Source of the DNA: Bacteroidota bacterium
GTDB taxonomy: Bacteria; Bacteroidota; Bacteroidia; B-17B0; Aurantibacillaceae
Direction of reading: 5' to 3'
Assembly: GCA_016185125.1 (NCBI GenBank)
Contig: JACPOC010000041.1
Coordinates: 1 to 64,000 of the forward strand
Length of the DNA stretch: 64,000 bases
Positions 9,477-18,400 of the stretch are shown in pieces (position 1 is the stretch's first letter; every line of letters begins with the position of its first letter). The notes under the pieces were generated by a model that was given only the letters and a program-made list of their open reading frames with translations, was not told the origin of the DNA and did not search any database. Both the position numbers and the translations under genes were made by a program.

Positions 9477-9510
9477 AAAAAAAAAGTCCGCTGTGTGATA
9501 CAGCGGACTT
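9477..9510 (-). terminator. trp attenuator: intrinsic terminator in the leader
   Basis: On the minus strand a perfect 10-bp stem, AAGTCCGCTG / CAGCGGACTT, with a 7-base loop is followed by seven further T. It lies between the leader peptide and trpE. Upstream leader RNA can make competing pairs with its 5' arm: GACUU (9514-9518) with AAGUC (9506-9510), and ACAGC (9540-9544) with GCUGU (9500-9504). The latter bases are also used in part by a hairpin GUUCUCA/UGUGAAC (9543-9564) next to the Trp codons, giving the mutually exclusive set expected for ribosome-controlled attenuation. I recall an Rfam motif for Bacteroidetes called Bacteroid-trp of this general kind. Confidence 0.9.
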
Positions 9511-9536
9511 ATAAAGTCTTTTAGAATATAAATAAT

Positions 9537-9599
9537 CTAGCTGTTCACAACGTTTGCTGAGAACCACCACCATGAATTATTTACAAACTGTTTTTTCAT
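9537..9599 (-). CDS. trpL: trp leader peptide with three tandem Trp codons
   Basis: ATG at 9599 (minus strand) opens a 20-residue peptide, MKKQFVNNSWWWFSANVVNS, ending in TAG. Three consecutive TGG codons are very unlikely by chance and are the hallmark of tryptophan attenuation leaders. The peptide is too short for the ORF track. Stalling at the Trp codons when charged tRNA-Trp is scarce would leave ACAGC (9540-9544) free to pair with the terminator arm; reading to the stop codon would cover it and let the terminator form. The ATG lies only a few bases from the predicted transcription start, so it may be translated from a nearly leaderless RNA. Confidence 0.93.
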   Translation of the reverse strand: MKKQFVNNSWWWFSANVVNS

Positions 9600-9608
9600 T
9601 TCCGAAAG

Positions 9609-9638
9609 CAAATTTACGCAATATAATTTAAGTTGCAA
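9609..9638 (-). promoter_or_regulatory. Bacteroidota-type promoter of the trp operon
   Basis: Read on the minus strand the sequence is TTG, then exactly 19 bases, then TAAATTTG. This matches the -33/-7 consensus of the Bacteroidota primary sigma factor (TTTG, N19-21, TAnnTTTG). The start of transcription would fall near 9601-9604, just ahead of the leader ATG at 9599. The promoter sits between the queG stop (9659) and the leader, so queG read-through could also enter the operon. Confidence 0.8.
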
Positions 9639-9658
9639 AAAAAAGATAAAAATTTTGT

Positions 9659-10582
9659 TTAGGGTTTAATGAATTTGAGATTCCTTTTTAAGCCTTTGTA
9701 TTTGGTACGTTTAACCGCTGAATGTTTAAAGATAAGATTAAACGTTTCTTCTGTCAAGTCCTGCCAATCTGATTCAGAAAAATTAAGTGCGGGTGAATTA
9801 TTAAACAAGGGCTCGTGATGCGGTTTACTAAAGCTGTTCCAAGGGCAAACATCCTGGCAAACATCGCAGCCAAAAGCCCAGCCATTCATTTTATCCTTAA
9901 ACTCCGTAGGAATTTCATCCTTTAATTCAATGGTTAAATAACTGATGCACTTACTGCCATCAACTATATAAGGTTCCACAATGGCACTGGTTGGGCATGC
10001 GTCGATGCAGCGGGTGCAGGTGCCGCAATAATCTTTTATAGGGCCGTCGTATTCTAATTCCAAATCAATAATTAATTCGGCAATAAAAAAAAAGGAGCCT
10101 AATTGTTTATTAATAAGGTTAGAATTTTTAGCCACCCATCCCAAGCCGCTTTTTGCCGCCCAAGCCTTATCCATCACAGGCGCGCTATCTACAAAAACAC
10201 GCCCGTTAATATTGCCTATTTTTTCTTTTAAAGAATATAAAAATTCGTGCAGTTTAGCTTTAATCACTTCGTGGTAATCTTGTCCGTAAGCGTATTTACT
10301 AATTTTTGGAACGTTTGCTGTTTGATGTTTTTCAGGATAATAATTATATAATAAGGAAATGACGGATTTGGCATCATCTACGAGTAAACGAGGATCAAGG
10401 CGTTTATCGAAATAGTTTTCCATGTATTTCATTTCGCCGTGATGTTTGTTTTTCAGCCATTGTTCCAGGCGAGGAGCTTCTTGAGCAAGAAATTCCGCTT
10501 TAGAAATTCCGCAAAAATCAAATCCTAAAGCCCTGGCTTCGGCTTTAATAATGTCGGAATATTTGGAATTAGCAATCTTCAA
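9659..10582 (-). CDS. queG: Epoxyqueuosine reductase
   Basis: Cobalamin-dependent reductase that converts epoxyqueuosine in tRNA to queuosine, the last step of that modification. 307 residues. The N-terminal part is the DUF1730-like cobalamin domain ([38 protein letters not shown]). Two [4Fe-4S] ligand sets follow: [12 protein letters not shown] near 186 and [11 protein letters not shown] near 240, with the last Cys of each set supporting the other cluster. It lacks the C-terminal HEAT repeats of longer homologues, as is usual in this phylum. It lies directly upstream of the trp promoter but is unrelated in function. Confidence 0.93.
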   Translation of the reverse strand: MKIANSKYSDIIKAEARALGFDFCGISKAEFLAQEAPRLEQWLKNKHHGEMKYMENYFDKRLDPRLLVDDAKSVISLLYNYYPEKHQTANVPKISKYAYGQDYHEVIKAKLHEFLYSLKEKIGNINGRVFVDSAPVMDKAWAAKSGLGWVAKNSNLINKQLGSFFFIAELIIDLELEYDGPIKDYCGTCTRCIDACPTSAIVEPYIVDGSKCISYLTIELKDEIPTEFKDKMNGWAFGCDVCQDVCPWNSFSKPHHEPLFNNSPALNFSESDWQDLTEETFNLIFKHSAVKRTKYKGLKRNLKFIKP

Positions 10583-10615
10583 GACTTTAAAGGTAAGAGA
10601 ATCAATACTAAAAAT

Positions 10616-10635
10616 TTTAGATTTAAGAATCTAAA
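10616..10635. repeat. Inverted repeat upstream of queG and phaE
   Basis: A perfect 8-bp inverted repeat, TTTAGATT-TAAG-AATCTAAA, lies between the divergent genes queG and phaE. It could be an operator or a small hairpin. Its right arm plus flank, AATCTAAATCGT, matches 12 bases of the reverse complement of the 20-bp unit of the array at 26361-27040, though a match of this length may be chance. Confidence 0.4.
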
Positions 10636-10709
10636 TCGTTATATAAGGTTTTTTTAAACTTTTAACAATAATTAATCGACTAAATTCGTTTTTTTAACGA
10701 TTAAATCCG

Positions 10710-10717
10710 TATATTTG
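10710..10717 (+). promoter_or_regulatory. Putative -7 element for phaE
   Basis: TATATTTG fits the TAnnTTTG consensus and lies about 100 bases before the phaE ATG. No clear TTG is found 19-21 bases upstream, so the -33 element is weak. The resulting 5' untranslated RNA of about 90 bases includes a possible stem (TTTCAG at 10752 with CTGAAA at 10785). Confidence 0.5.
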
Positions 10718-10817
10718 CATCCAATTAAAAAATCAGTCGTATAAAACTGAGTTTCAGTAGTTTACCCCGAAACGCTGAAAAACATTAAAATTAAAAACAA
10801 AAAACAAAAAAAGAAAA

Positions 10818-12173
10818 ATGAAGACACCAAATCCAATTATTGACACCATCGTTGAAACACAAACCAATTTCGTAAACAATTGGATGGATTCAGCAAAGAA
10901 AATGCAATCAGCATTTAGCAATGGTAATGTGGCGCACGAGGGGCAAACAATTTACAAAGAGTATTTAGATAAGCAAATGAGTATCTTAAACAGCATGAAG
11001 GATTCTTCTGCTAAATTATTTAACGGATCAAGCGAAAGCAATCCGCAAGAGTTTTTTAAATCATGGTTTAATCAGCAAGCGGCTCACGCAAAACAAATGA
11101 CTGATTTTAACCAAAGTATTTATAACAGCTTCAGTAATTTTGGCAAGCCTGCTCAGGATTATATGAGCAATTTTGGGCAAATGAATACTTCATACACGAA
11201 TATTTATAATTCATGGATGAACACTTTAAACAATTCTTTTGATTCAATGTCAAAGAACATGAATGGCGGATTTAATAAAGATATTTTCAGCAATTTTATT
11301 CAGGGCAACCAAATGTATGCTAAAATGCAGGAATTTTTTGGCCCAATGGCTGATGCCATTCAAAAAGGTAAATTTAACATGGAGGCTTTTAAAAATCATT
11401 TTACTGCCGAAAGCTATGCAAACCTTACCAAGCAAATGTTTGGTAACATGTATAACGGAGGTTCTGTTAAAGAAGTTTATGATAATGGCATGAAGCAAAT
11501 TCATAATTTCTTTACAAGCCAAAATGGTTTAAGCAAAGAATATTTTGCGCAGGTTCAAACAATGGCTAAGGAATTTCCTTCCATGTTTAACGGTAATGCA
11601 ACAACTTTAAAAGATTTCTACGGACAGATTAACAATGTTTTTGGAAAAACTTTTGAGCCTTTGTTAAAATTAGCTACTCCGGGTAAAGAAAAAGAAAACG
11701 TTGAAGCTACAATAGCTTTAATGGATAAGTTAGCAGAATACAGCATCAAACAAGCAGAATTACAAGCGTTTTTACAAACTACAACTCAAAAAAGTATCGA
11801 GAAAGTAGCACAGCAATATGCAGAGAAGTTTAACACTCCTTTAGCATTAACATCTCCTCCAAAGCCGGAAGAAATGTATAGCGAGTGGATTAAAACTAAC
11901 GAGCAGGTATTTGCCGAATTATTTGCCAGCGAAGAATTTAGTAAAGTTAAAGGTGAAGCAATTAACCTTAGCATGGATGTAAAAAAGCATTTCGAAAAGC
12001 ACTTTGAGCAAATGTTTCAAAGCTACCCTGTAGTATTTAAATCGGAAGTTGAAGAATTACAAAAAACTATTTACGAATTAAAAAAACAAGTTAAAGATTT
12101 ACAGTCAAAGTCGGTGGCTACTCCGGTATTTGAAACAGCTGACGACGATAAGTCAAAAAATCGTAAAAAATAA
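10818..12173 (+). CDS. phaE: PhaE-like subunit of class III PHA synthase
   Basis: PhaE is the partner subunit that PhaC needs in class III polyhydroxyalkanoate synthases. The C-terminal half fits the family: a long helical region, SYPVVFKSEVEELQKTIYELKKQ near 400-425 (the usual RSEVDEL-type motif) and a terminal coiled coil. At 451 residues it is clearly longer than the roughly 360 of purple sulfur bacterial PhaE. The extra N-terminal part is rich in Asn, Met, Phe and Gln (NPIIDTIVETQTNFVNNW is phasin-like) and may bind the granule surface. The adjacent phaC supports the call. It is separated from phaC by its own hairpins and terminator. Confidence 0.85.
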   Translation: MKTPNPIIDTIVETQTNFVNNWMDSAKKMQSAFSNGNVAHEGQTIYKEYLDKQMSILNSMKDSSAKLFNGSSESNPQEFFKSWFNQQAAHAKQMTDFNQSIYNSFSNFGKPAQDYMSNFGQMNTSYTNIYNSWMNTLNNSFDSMSKNMNGGFNKDIFSNFIQGNQMYAKMQEFFGPMADAIQKGKFNMEAFKNHFTAESYANLTKQMFGNMYNGGSVKEVYDNGMKQIHNFFTSQNGLSKEYFAQVQTMAKEFPSMFNGNATTLKDFYGQINNVFGKTFEPLLKLATPGKEKENVEATIALMDKLAEYSIKQAELQAFLQTTTQKSIEKVAQQYAEKFNTPLALTSPPKPEEMYSEWIKTNEQVFAELFASEEFSKVKGEAINLSMDVKKHFEKHFEQMFQSYPVVFKSEVEELQKTIYELKKQVKDLQSKSVATPVFETADDDKSKNRKK

Positions 12174-12180
12174 TTCAGTC

Positions 12181-12212
12181 TCTGCATAAAGTTCTCTTAA
12201 ACTTTATGCAGA
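12181..12212 (+). repeat. Perfect hairpin after phaE
   Basis: A perfect 13-bp stem, TCTGCATAAAGTT / AACTTTATGCAGA, with a 6-base loop begins 7 bases after the phaE stop. No T-run follows, so it is not a classical terminator; it may protect the phaE 3' end from exonucleases in front of the terminator at 12236. Confidence 0.6.
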
Positions 12213-12235
12213 TTCTTATAGCTAAGAACCCTAAG

Positions 12236-12273
12236 AGGCCGTCCAATTTTGTGTTTGTGGGACGGCCTTTTTT
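12236..12273 (+). terminator. Intrinsic terminator of phaE
   Basis: A 9-bp stem, AGGCCGTCC / GGACGGCCT, is followed by T-rich sequence (TTTTTTATT). It lies about 60 bases past the phaE stop and separates phaE from phaC, implying that phaC is mostly transcribed on its own. Confidence 0.85.
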
Positions 12274-12316
12274 ATTGACTTATTTAGGGCAAATAAAATA
12301 TTTAATAAATTGCTAT

Positions 12317-12324
12317 TAAGTTTG
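12317..12324 (+). promoter_or_regulatory. Putative -7 element for phaC
   Basis: TAAGTTTG matches TAnnTTTG, 73 bases before the phaC ATG and downstream of the phaE terminator. A clear -33 TTG at the right distance is missing, so support is partial. Confidence 0.45.
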
Positions 12325-12397
12325 AGCATTAAATTATAAATTCACAGAAAGAATATCTATTTCTGATAAAAAACAAAATTTAAATAAAGAAATTATT

Positions 12398-13447
12398 ATG
12401 GAAACTAATTTGCTGCGTGAAATGACTGACATGAGTCAGAAAATTTTAAAAGGATACGATACCCTAAATGAAATTGAGGAAGTTGATATTGCCTCCACAC
12501 CTAAAACAGAGGTTTATAAAGAAGATAAGCTTACCCTTTATCGCTACAACCGCGATACAGAAGCAACATACAAAACGCCGGTTTTAATTGTTTATGCTTT
12601 GGTTAACACTTATAAAATGTTGGATCTGCAGCCCGACCGCAGTTATATTAAAAATCTTTTAAATGCCGGAATGGACGTGTATTTGATAGATTGGGGTTAC
12701 CCAACTAAAGGCGACCGTTTTTTAAGCATGGATGATTATGTAAACGGATACATTAATAATTGTGTTGATCAAATCAGAAAAAAGCACCGCATTGATTCAG
12801 TTAATATTTTAAGTATTTGCCAGGGCGGAACGCTAAGCGTTATTTACGCATCTTTATTTCCTAATAAAGTAAAAAATTTAGTAACGCATGTAACGCCCAT
12901 TGATTTTGATACGAATGATGGTTTATTATTTCGTTGGAGTAAAGATGTTGATTTTGATAAGTTGGTAGATGCTAACCATGGTTTAATTCCTGGAGGATAT
13001 TTAAATCAGAGTTTTGATATGCTTAAGCCAATGATGAAAGTTCAGAAGCAACAAGCGCTTGCTCATAGCTTGGAAGATAAAGGAAAGCTGCTCAACTTTC
13101 TTCGCATGGAGCGTTGGATAAGTGAAAGCCCGGATCAGGCGGGAGAATGTTTCCGTCAGTTTATGAAAGACCTTTATCAAAAAAATAAATTGGTAAAAGG
13201 TGAACTGGAAGTTGGCGGTAAAAAAGTTAATCTTAAAAATTTAACTTGTCCTTTATTAAATATTTTCGCTACCGAAGATCATCTTGTTCCTCCTTCGGCA
13301 ACAAAGCCTTTAAATGATCTTGTAGGAAGCAAGGATAAAGAGCTTTACAGTTTTAAAGGCGGGCATATTGGTGTGTTTGTAGGCGGAAAATCTCAAAAAG
13401 AACTAGCTCCGGCAGTGGCAGAATGGTTAAAGAAGAGGGATAAGTAA
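12398..13447 (+). CDS. phaC: Class III poly(3-hydroxyalkanoate) synthase, PhaC subunit
   Basis: Polymerises (R)-3-hydroxyacyl-CoA into storage polyester. 349 residues, the size of class III PhaC (about 355) rather than class I or II (about 560-600). The alpha/beta-hydrolase fold has the nucleophile elbow LSICQGGTLS near 150 with Cys in place of Ser, as PHA synthases require; the Asp follows in FATEDHLVPP near 300 and the His in KGGHIGVFVG near 330. DVYLIDWGYP near 105 is a further family mark. The elbow starts with Ser where most members have Gly. It depends on the PhaE product encoded upstream. No phaA, phaB or phaJ is nearby. Confidence 0.93.
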   Translation: METNLLREMTDMSQKILKGYDTLNEIEEVDIASTPKTEVYKEDKLTLYRYNRDTEATYKTPVLIVYALVNTYKMLDLQPDRSYIKNLLNAGMDVYLIDWGYPTKGDRFLSMDDYVNGYINNCVDQIRKKHRIDSVNILSICQGGTLSVIYASLFPNKVKNLVTHVTPIDFDTNDGLLFRWSKDVDFDKLVDANHGLIPGGYLNQSFDMLKPMMKVQKQQALAHSLEDKGKLLNFLRMERWISESPDQAGECFRQFMKDLYQKNKLVKGELEVGGKKVNLKNLTCPLLNIFATEDHLVPPSATKPLNDLVGSKDKELYSFKGGHIGVFVGGKSQKELAPAVAEWLKKRDK

Positions 13448-13486
13448 TTTTTTTGAGTTGTTTTTTTAACTGAGTAAATATAAAGC

Positions 13487-13516
13487 AAAAACCCGCGGTA
13501 TTTTCTGCGGGTTTTT
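13487..13516. terminator. Bidirectional terminator between phaC and ilvE
   Basis: Stem AAAACCCGC / GCGGGTTTT with a loop of ten bases, flanked by A-rich and T-rich tails, lies between the convergent genes phaC (+) and ilvE (-) and can serve both. Confidence 0.8.
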
Positions 13517-13541
13517 ATTTATTAGTATTTTAAATCTTCAT

Positions 13542-14609
13542 TCAATTAATTTTCATCATCCAGTTAAATTTATCTTCTGTTTTTCCTTTTCTAATGCTTC
13601 TTAAAACATCGTCTACTTTAGTTGAAAATTTACGTTCTTCAACAGGCGGAAGGTCATAATCTTTTCCTTCAAAACCTATTCCTATAATTTGCGCAATGGT
13701 AGCAGCAGTGCCGCATCCAAAGGCTTCCATTAAAGTGCCGTTGTGATGGGCTGTTAAAACTTCACGTATGCTTATTTTTCGTTCTTCCACTTTCATGCCC
13801 CAATCTCTGGCAAGAGTTAAAACCGAATCGCGGGTTATTCCCGATAAAATGGTATCGCTTAAAGCTGGTGTTAATAAAGTATCGCCAATCACAAACATTA
13901 AATTCATGGTTCCACTTTCTTCCACGTATTGATGTGTTTCACTGTCAGTCCAAATTACCTGCTGATAGCCTTTTTGCTGAGCCAATTTGGTAGGGTATAA
14001 ACTTCTTCCGTAATTGCCTGCCGCTTTTACAAAGCCCACACCGCCATGCACCGCTCTGAAAAAATTTGTTTCAACCAACACCTTAATAGGCTCGCTGTAA
14101 TATTTTCCGGCAGGGCAGGTAATAATAATAAATTTATAAGTTTCGCTGGCTTTTACACCAATAGCTTCATCGGTGGCAATAATAAACGGACGGATATACA
14201 AGCTTCCTGTATCGCTGGAAGGAACCCACTGTGAATCTAATTTTAAAAGTTCCATTAAGCCTCCCATAAAAATCTCTTCCGGAACTTCGGGCATAGCCAT
14301 TCGTATAGCGCTTTTATTTAGTCGCATGAAATTTTCAGTAGGCCTGAATAAGGATACTTCATTCTTATCATTTTTATAAGCCTTCATTCCCTCAAAAATA
14401 GCCTGTCCGTAATGCAAAGCGCTCATGGCATAACTTAAAGGAACATCACCATAGGGCACAATATAGGCTTTCTGCCATTTACCATCTGAATACTCAGCAA
14501 TAAACATGTGATCACTAAAACATTTACCGAAGGGAACATTGTTCACATCAAACTCCGTTACACGGCTTTTGGCAATTTTTTTTACTGAGATATCAATTGT
14601 TCCGGTCAT
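13542..14609 (-). CDS. ilvE: Branched-chain amino acid aminotransferase
   Basis: PLP enzyme (fold type IV) that transaminates Leu, Ile and Val with 2-oxoglutarate. 355 residues, the longer form also found in eukaryotes and many Bacteroidota, versus about 309 in E. coli. ALHYGQAIFEGMKAYK, SLYIRPFIIATD, VKAAGNYGRSLYPTKLA (PLP Lys in VKAAGNYG) and YVEESGTMNLMFV are all present. The start at MTGTIDISV is the only ATG near the expected N-terminus. It is convergent with phaC and shares its terminator; the genes upstream on the same strand (lpxH onward) are 89 bases away and unrelated. Confidence 0.95.
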   Translation of the reverse strand: MTGTIDISVKKIAKSRVTEFDVNNVPFGKCFSDHMFIAEYSDGKWQKAYIVPYGDVPLSYAMSALHYGQAIFEGMKAYKNDKNEVSLFRPTENFMRLNKSAIRMAMPEVPEEIFMGGLMELLKLDSQWVPSSDTGSLYIRPFIIATDEAIGVKASETYKFIIITCPAGKYYSEPIKVLVETNFFRAVHGGVGFVKAAGNYGRSLYPTKLAQQKGYQQVIWTDSETHQYVEESGTMNLMFVIGDTLLTPALSDTILSGITRDSVLTLARDWGMKVEERKISIREVLTAHHNGTLMEAFGCGTAATIAQIIGIGFEGKDYDLPPVEERKFSTKVDDVLRSIRKGKTEDKFNWMMKIN

Positions 14610-14698
14610 ACGAAAATTCTAATATTCCAAATAACTACAATTTTTTTGAAATACCAAATTATTTGGGCAAGAAAAAATAGGGTTTGGACGATTGTTGT

Positions 14699-15481
14699 TT
14701 AGTGTATGGAGGGATAAATCTGCGAAGAACCGTCTGAACCAAACTTCTGAAGTTTTAAATCCGTCCCGTCAAACACTGCGTAAGTCCGGTAATTGATCCA
14801 TTCCCCTAAATTAATGTAACGTGCTTTTTTATCTATATCCATATCTAGCGGTAAATGCCGGTGACCAAATATGAAATAATTGATAGGATTTGTTTTTAAA
14901 TATTCCTTCGAAAAAAGATACAGCCATTCGTTGTCCTTACCTAAAAATTTTTCATCACTGTCGGCTGTAATAATTCGGCTGCGCTTGCTGCTTTTACGGG
15001 CAATGGCAAATGCCAAGTTGGGATGAATACGTGAGAACAACCACTGATTGATTTTACTGGTAAAAACTTTCTTTAAAAATTTATAACCTTTATCTCCCGG
15101 CCCCAGGCCATCACCATGACCAATATAAAACTTCTTGCCGTTAAATTCTCTGGTGATAGGTTCATGAAAAACACTAACGTTAAGTTCTTTAATAAAATAA
15201 TCGTGCATCCACAGATCGTGATTGCCTGTAAAAAAGTGTATTTTAATGCCACTATCGGTGAGTTCCGCAATCTTACCCAGCAAGCGGGTATGTCCCTTTG
15301 GAATGGTATGCGTGTACTCGTACCAGAAATCAAAAATATCTCCCACTAAAAAAATTTCTTCCGCATCTTCTTTTATAGAATCGAGCCATTTGCAAATCAT
15401 CTTTTCGCGTTCAAGGCTTAACTCATGCGTTGGCACGCCCAGGTGAAAATCAGAAGCAAAATATATTTTTTTGTGATTCAA
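14699..15481 (-). CDS. lpxH: UDP-2,3-diacylglucosamine diphosphatase (LpxH-type)
   Basis: Calcineurin-like metallophosphoesterase that cleaves UDP-2,3-diacylglucosamine to lipid X and UMP in lipid A synthesis, at the inner membrane. The metal ligands appear in order: ASDFHLG near 9-15, VGDIFDFW near 41-48, TGNHDLW near 77-83, GHGDGLGPGDKG near 116 and FGHRHLP near 200. 260 residues, typical of Bacteroidota members. The start lies 2 bases after the stop of the upstream M1 peptidase gene, so the two are co-transcribed. It confirms a Gram-negative outer membrane with lipid A. Confidence 0.9.
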   Translation of the reverse strand: MNHKKIYFASDFHLGVPTHELSLEREKMICKWLDSIKEDAEEIFLVGDIFDFWYEYTHTIPKGHTRLLGKIAELTDSGIKIHFFTGNHDLWMHDYFIKELNVSVFHEPITREFNGKKFYIGHGDGLGPGDKGYKFLKKVFTSKINQWLFSRIHPNLAFAIARKSSKRSRIITADSDEKFLGKDNEWLYLFSKEYLKTNPINYFIFGHRHLPLDMDIDKKARYINLGEWINYRTYAVFDGTDLKLQKFGSDGSSQIYPSIH

Positions 15482-15483
15482 AA

Positions 15484-18400
15484 TTAAAACAGGTTTTTCT
15501 TTATCAAATCTTTAGGTGCTAATTTATGCAAATTCAATGTAAAACGAATCCTTTCCCAAAAGCCTACATTGTTTAATTCAAGTACATTTTTTATATCGTT
15601 ACTATATGCAAAGGGAATATAAATATCCAGAATATCCTTAAAAATTGCAACGTTAAGGCCTGTCGACCAAAAATATTTATCGTTAATACGATTTTTGCTG
15701 TCGGATACAGCGACATCAAAAAATAAACGTACCGGTAAAATAAATATACGTGGAGATTTAAGGTTAATAGCGGTCATCCATTGGGTTGAACTTCCTAGGC
15801 CTTTTGCGGGAATTTTAAGCGCGCCATCTGTTTCGGTAAACTGATTTGCGCCAACCCCTTCGTTTACATTACGTGCCATATAATGGTAAGCGAACAAATA
15901 ATCATACGATCCTCGGTAACCGTCTATTTTAAAGGAATACAGGCCTTTATCCGATTCGCTTCCTGTTATAAAACTTCCGCCAAATAGGCGCATATCAAAA
16001 GCATAACGTTTGCTGAGAGTGAACTTATAGTTTAACTCACCAAATACTTTTGCCATTTTATTATTATGTTGAAGAGAAGCGTTGAATGAAAAAGGATTGA
16101 TGATGCGGTTATTCACCAATGTATAATTTAATTCGTTGATGAAAGAATAAGTTTGCTTGGTCTGCGGAACTCCGGTGCTGCGAATAACCCATTGGTTTAA
16201 ACTATCTACAAATAAATTGTTATTGGTATAACGTATAGTTTGTGTTAAGGGGCTTACAGCTCTTTTCTTTTTAATTTCAAGCTCAAGATAGGGCGCTATT
16301 TTATAAAAATTAAAATTGAGGTCTTTGTAAGTTGTGCCATTAGCCTCATTCAGTAATCCTGTTTCAAACTTTTCGTACGCAAAGGTTTTTGCTTTAGTAC
16401 CCAGGGTTATTTGTTTAAATGCCTTTTTAGGATATAAATTATAATTGAACTCCGCAAAGCCCGCAGGCAGCATATTCTTAAAACCAAACATTGGGGCAAT
16501 CAGGTATTCAAACTTCTTTTGATAAATACCGTAATTATGAATAGCAATGCCAAGCATCAAACCGTTATAATAGTTGGCAGCTACAACGGGGGCATAACTT
16601 ACTTGAGTTTTTTTAGGGGTTTCAAGTTTGGTTATAAAATCAAACTGCAGTGGTTTTGTTTTTTTAAAAAAACCGTTGGTTTTTATAAAATTGTTTTTGC
16701 GATTAATGTCGGGCATTCTGTCTAAGCCGTCAATTTTAAACAGGTCAACATCCGCCACCGGAAAGCCAACCGTTTTAGTATCTTTAAAACCGGTAAACCA
16801 AACTACGCCACTTAGTTTTCCGTTTTTAAAACCGGTAACATTTACAGGGGAAGGTGTTCCGGTTTTGTTTTTTAATTTTAGGGTGTAACTGCCGTCCTCG
16901 TTTCGTTTTACTTTTTTTATTTTATAATCAATTTTTGCATCGGTCTTAATCAGATATTCGGTGAACCAGTTCAAATCCATCCCGCTAAAATAGCTCAGGG
17001 TTTGTGAAAGATCTAAAGGTGTGGGATGTTTAAATTTAAATTGCCCGTAATAAAATTGCATGGCTTTATCAAAGGTTTCCTCGCCCATGTAATCCATCAG
17101 GTAATCAAATATTATAGCAGTTTTAGCATATACAATAAAGCCGTAATTAATTTCGGTAAATTCTTTTGAAGGAGTATTAATGGGTTGATCGGTTCTTGCT
17201 TTTGCAGCAAAAAAATACACGGTTTCTTTTTCACGCCAATACGGAATTTTATTTAAGCCTAAAAATTTAAACGTGCTGTCTTTCCCAATAAATTCCACCA
17301 GTTTTTTTTCGGGATATTTTGCACGCATATAACGCAACTCGTAAAAAGAATTAATGCCTTCATCTAACCCCGGATGCTCTCTTTCGTTGCTGCCTAAAAC
17401 ACCATAAAACCAATTGTGACCAACTTCGTGGGCAATGGTGATGTCCAGATCAAAAGCGCTGTTCATATCGCCAATAACGGTTATGTTGGGATATTCCATT
17501 CCTCCGCCGGCCATAATGGTGCCATCAACCGCAGTGACATGGTTGTAGGGATAATCGCCATTAAGATAGGAGTAGAACATGGTTGATTCATTCACGTAGG
17601 TGATCGCGTCTTTCCATAATTCAAAATTTTTATTGGTAAAGTAGATCCAGGTATCTACTGTTTTTTTTGTGTTGGGCAATTGAATCTGATCGTGAAGCAC
17701 GTTAAACCGTTTATCGGCAAACCAAGCAAAATCATGCACCCTGAATTGTTTAAAGCGAACTGTTTTATATTCTTTTGAGGATTCAGGAAAATCCATATCG
17801 TCGGCTCTGTAATCGACCTTATCTAAACGCTCTAATGTTTTACCAACCTTTTCATTTAAAAAAGCTTCTTCCTCTTCTGCATCTATTCTATCGCCGGTGG
17901 CTGAGAGTAAATAATTTTTTGGGAGCGTAATGCTTACGTCGAAACTTCCAAATTCGCTGTAAAATTCCCCTTGATCTAAATACGGCATTGGGTGCCAGCC
18001 TTCCTTATCAAATACTGCCGGCTTTGGATACCATTGGGTAATGGCGTATGCCTGACCCGTATGCCCTAATCTCGAAAATTTAGAATCAGGTATCTTAACA
18101 AAAAAAGGCGTGCTGATTTTGGCAGTATCCAACGAACGCAAGGGAGCATTTAAAATTAATTTACAGATGTCGGGATTTTCTTTATCGTATTCCACTTTTA
18201 CCGATTGACCGTTTACTTTAAAATCCAAACTATCAATATAACCGCGTTCTTCGGGTTTTGAATAATAAAAGGAAGTCTTTTTAAGCTCCTGTAACTGTTT
18301 TGCCAACGCGGTGTTGTGATTTTTATAGGCGTTAGGCCATAAATGAAAATAAATAAAATCAAGGCCTTTATCAGAATTATTGATGTAAATAATTTCTTCA

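Noticed and set aside
15073-15446. Three overlapping ORFs within lpxH
   Set aside because: Shadow frames of lpxH, which has all metal-binding motifs.
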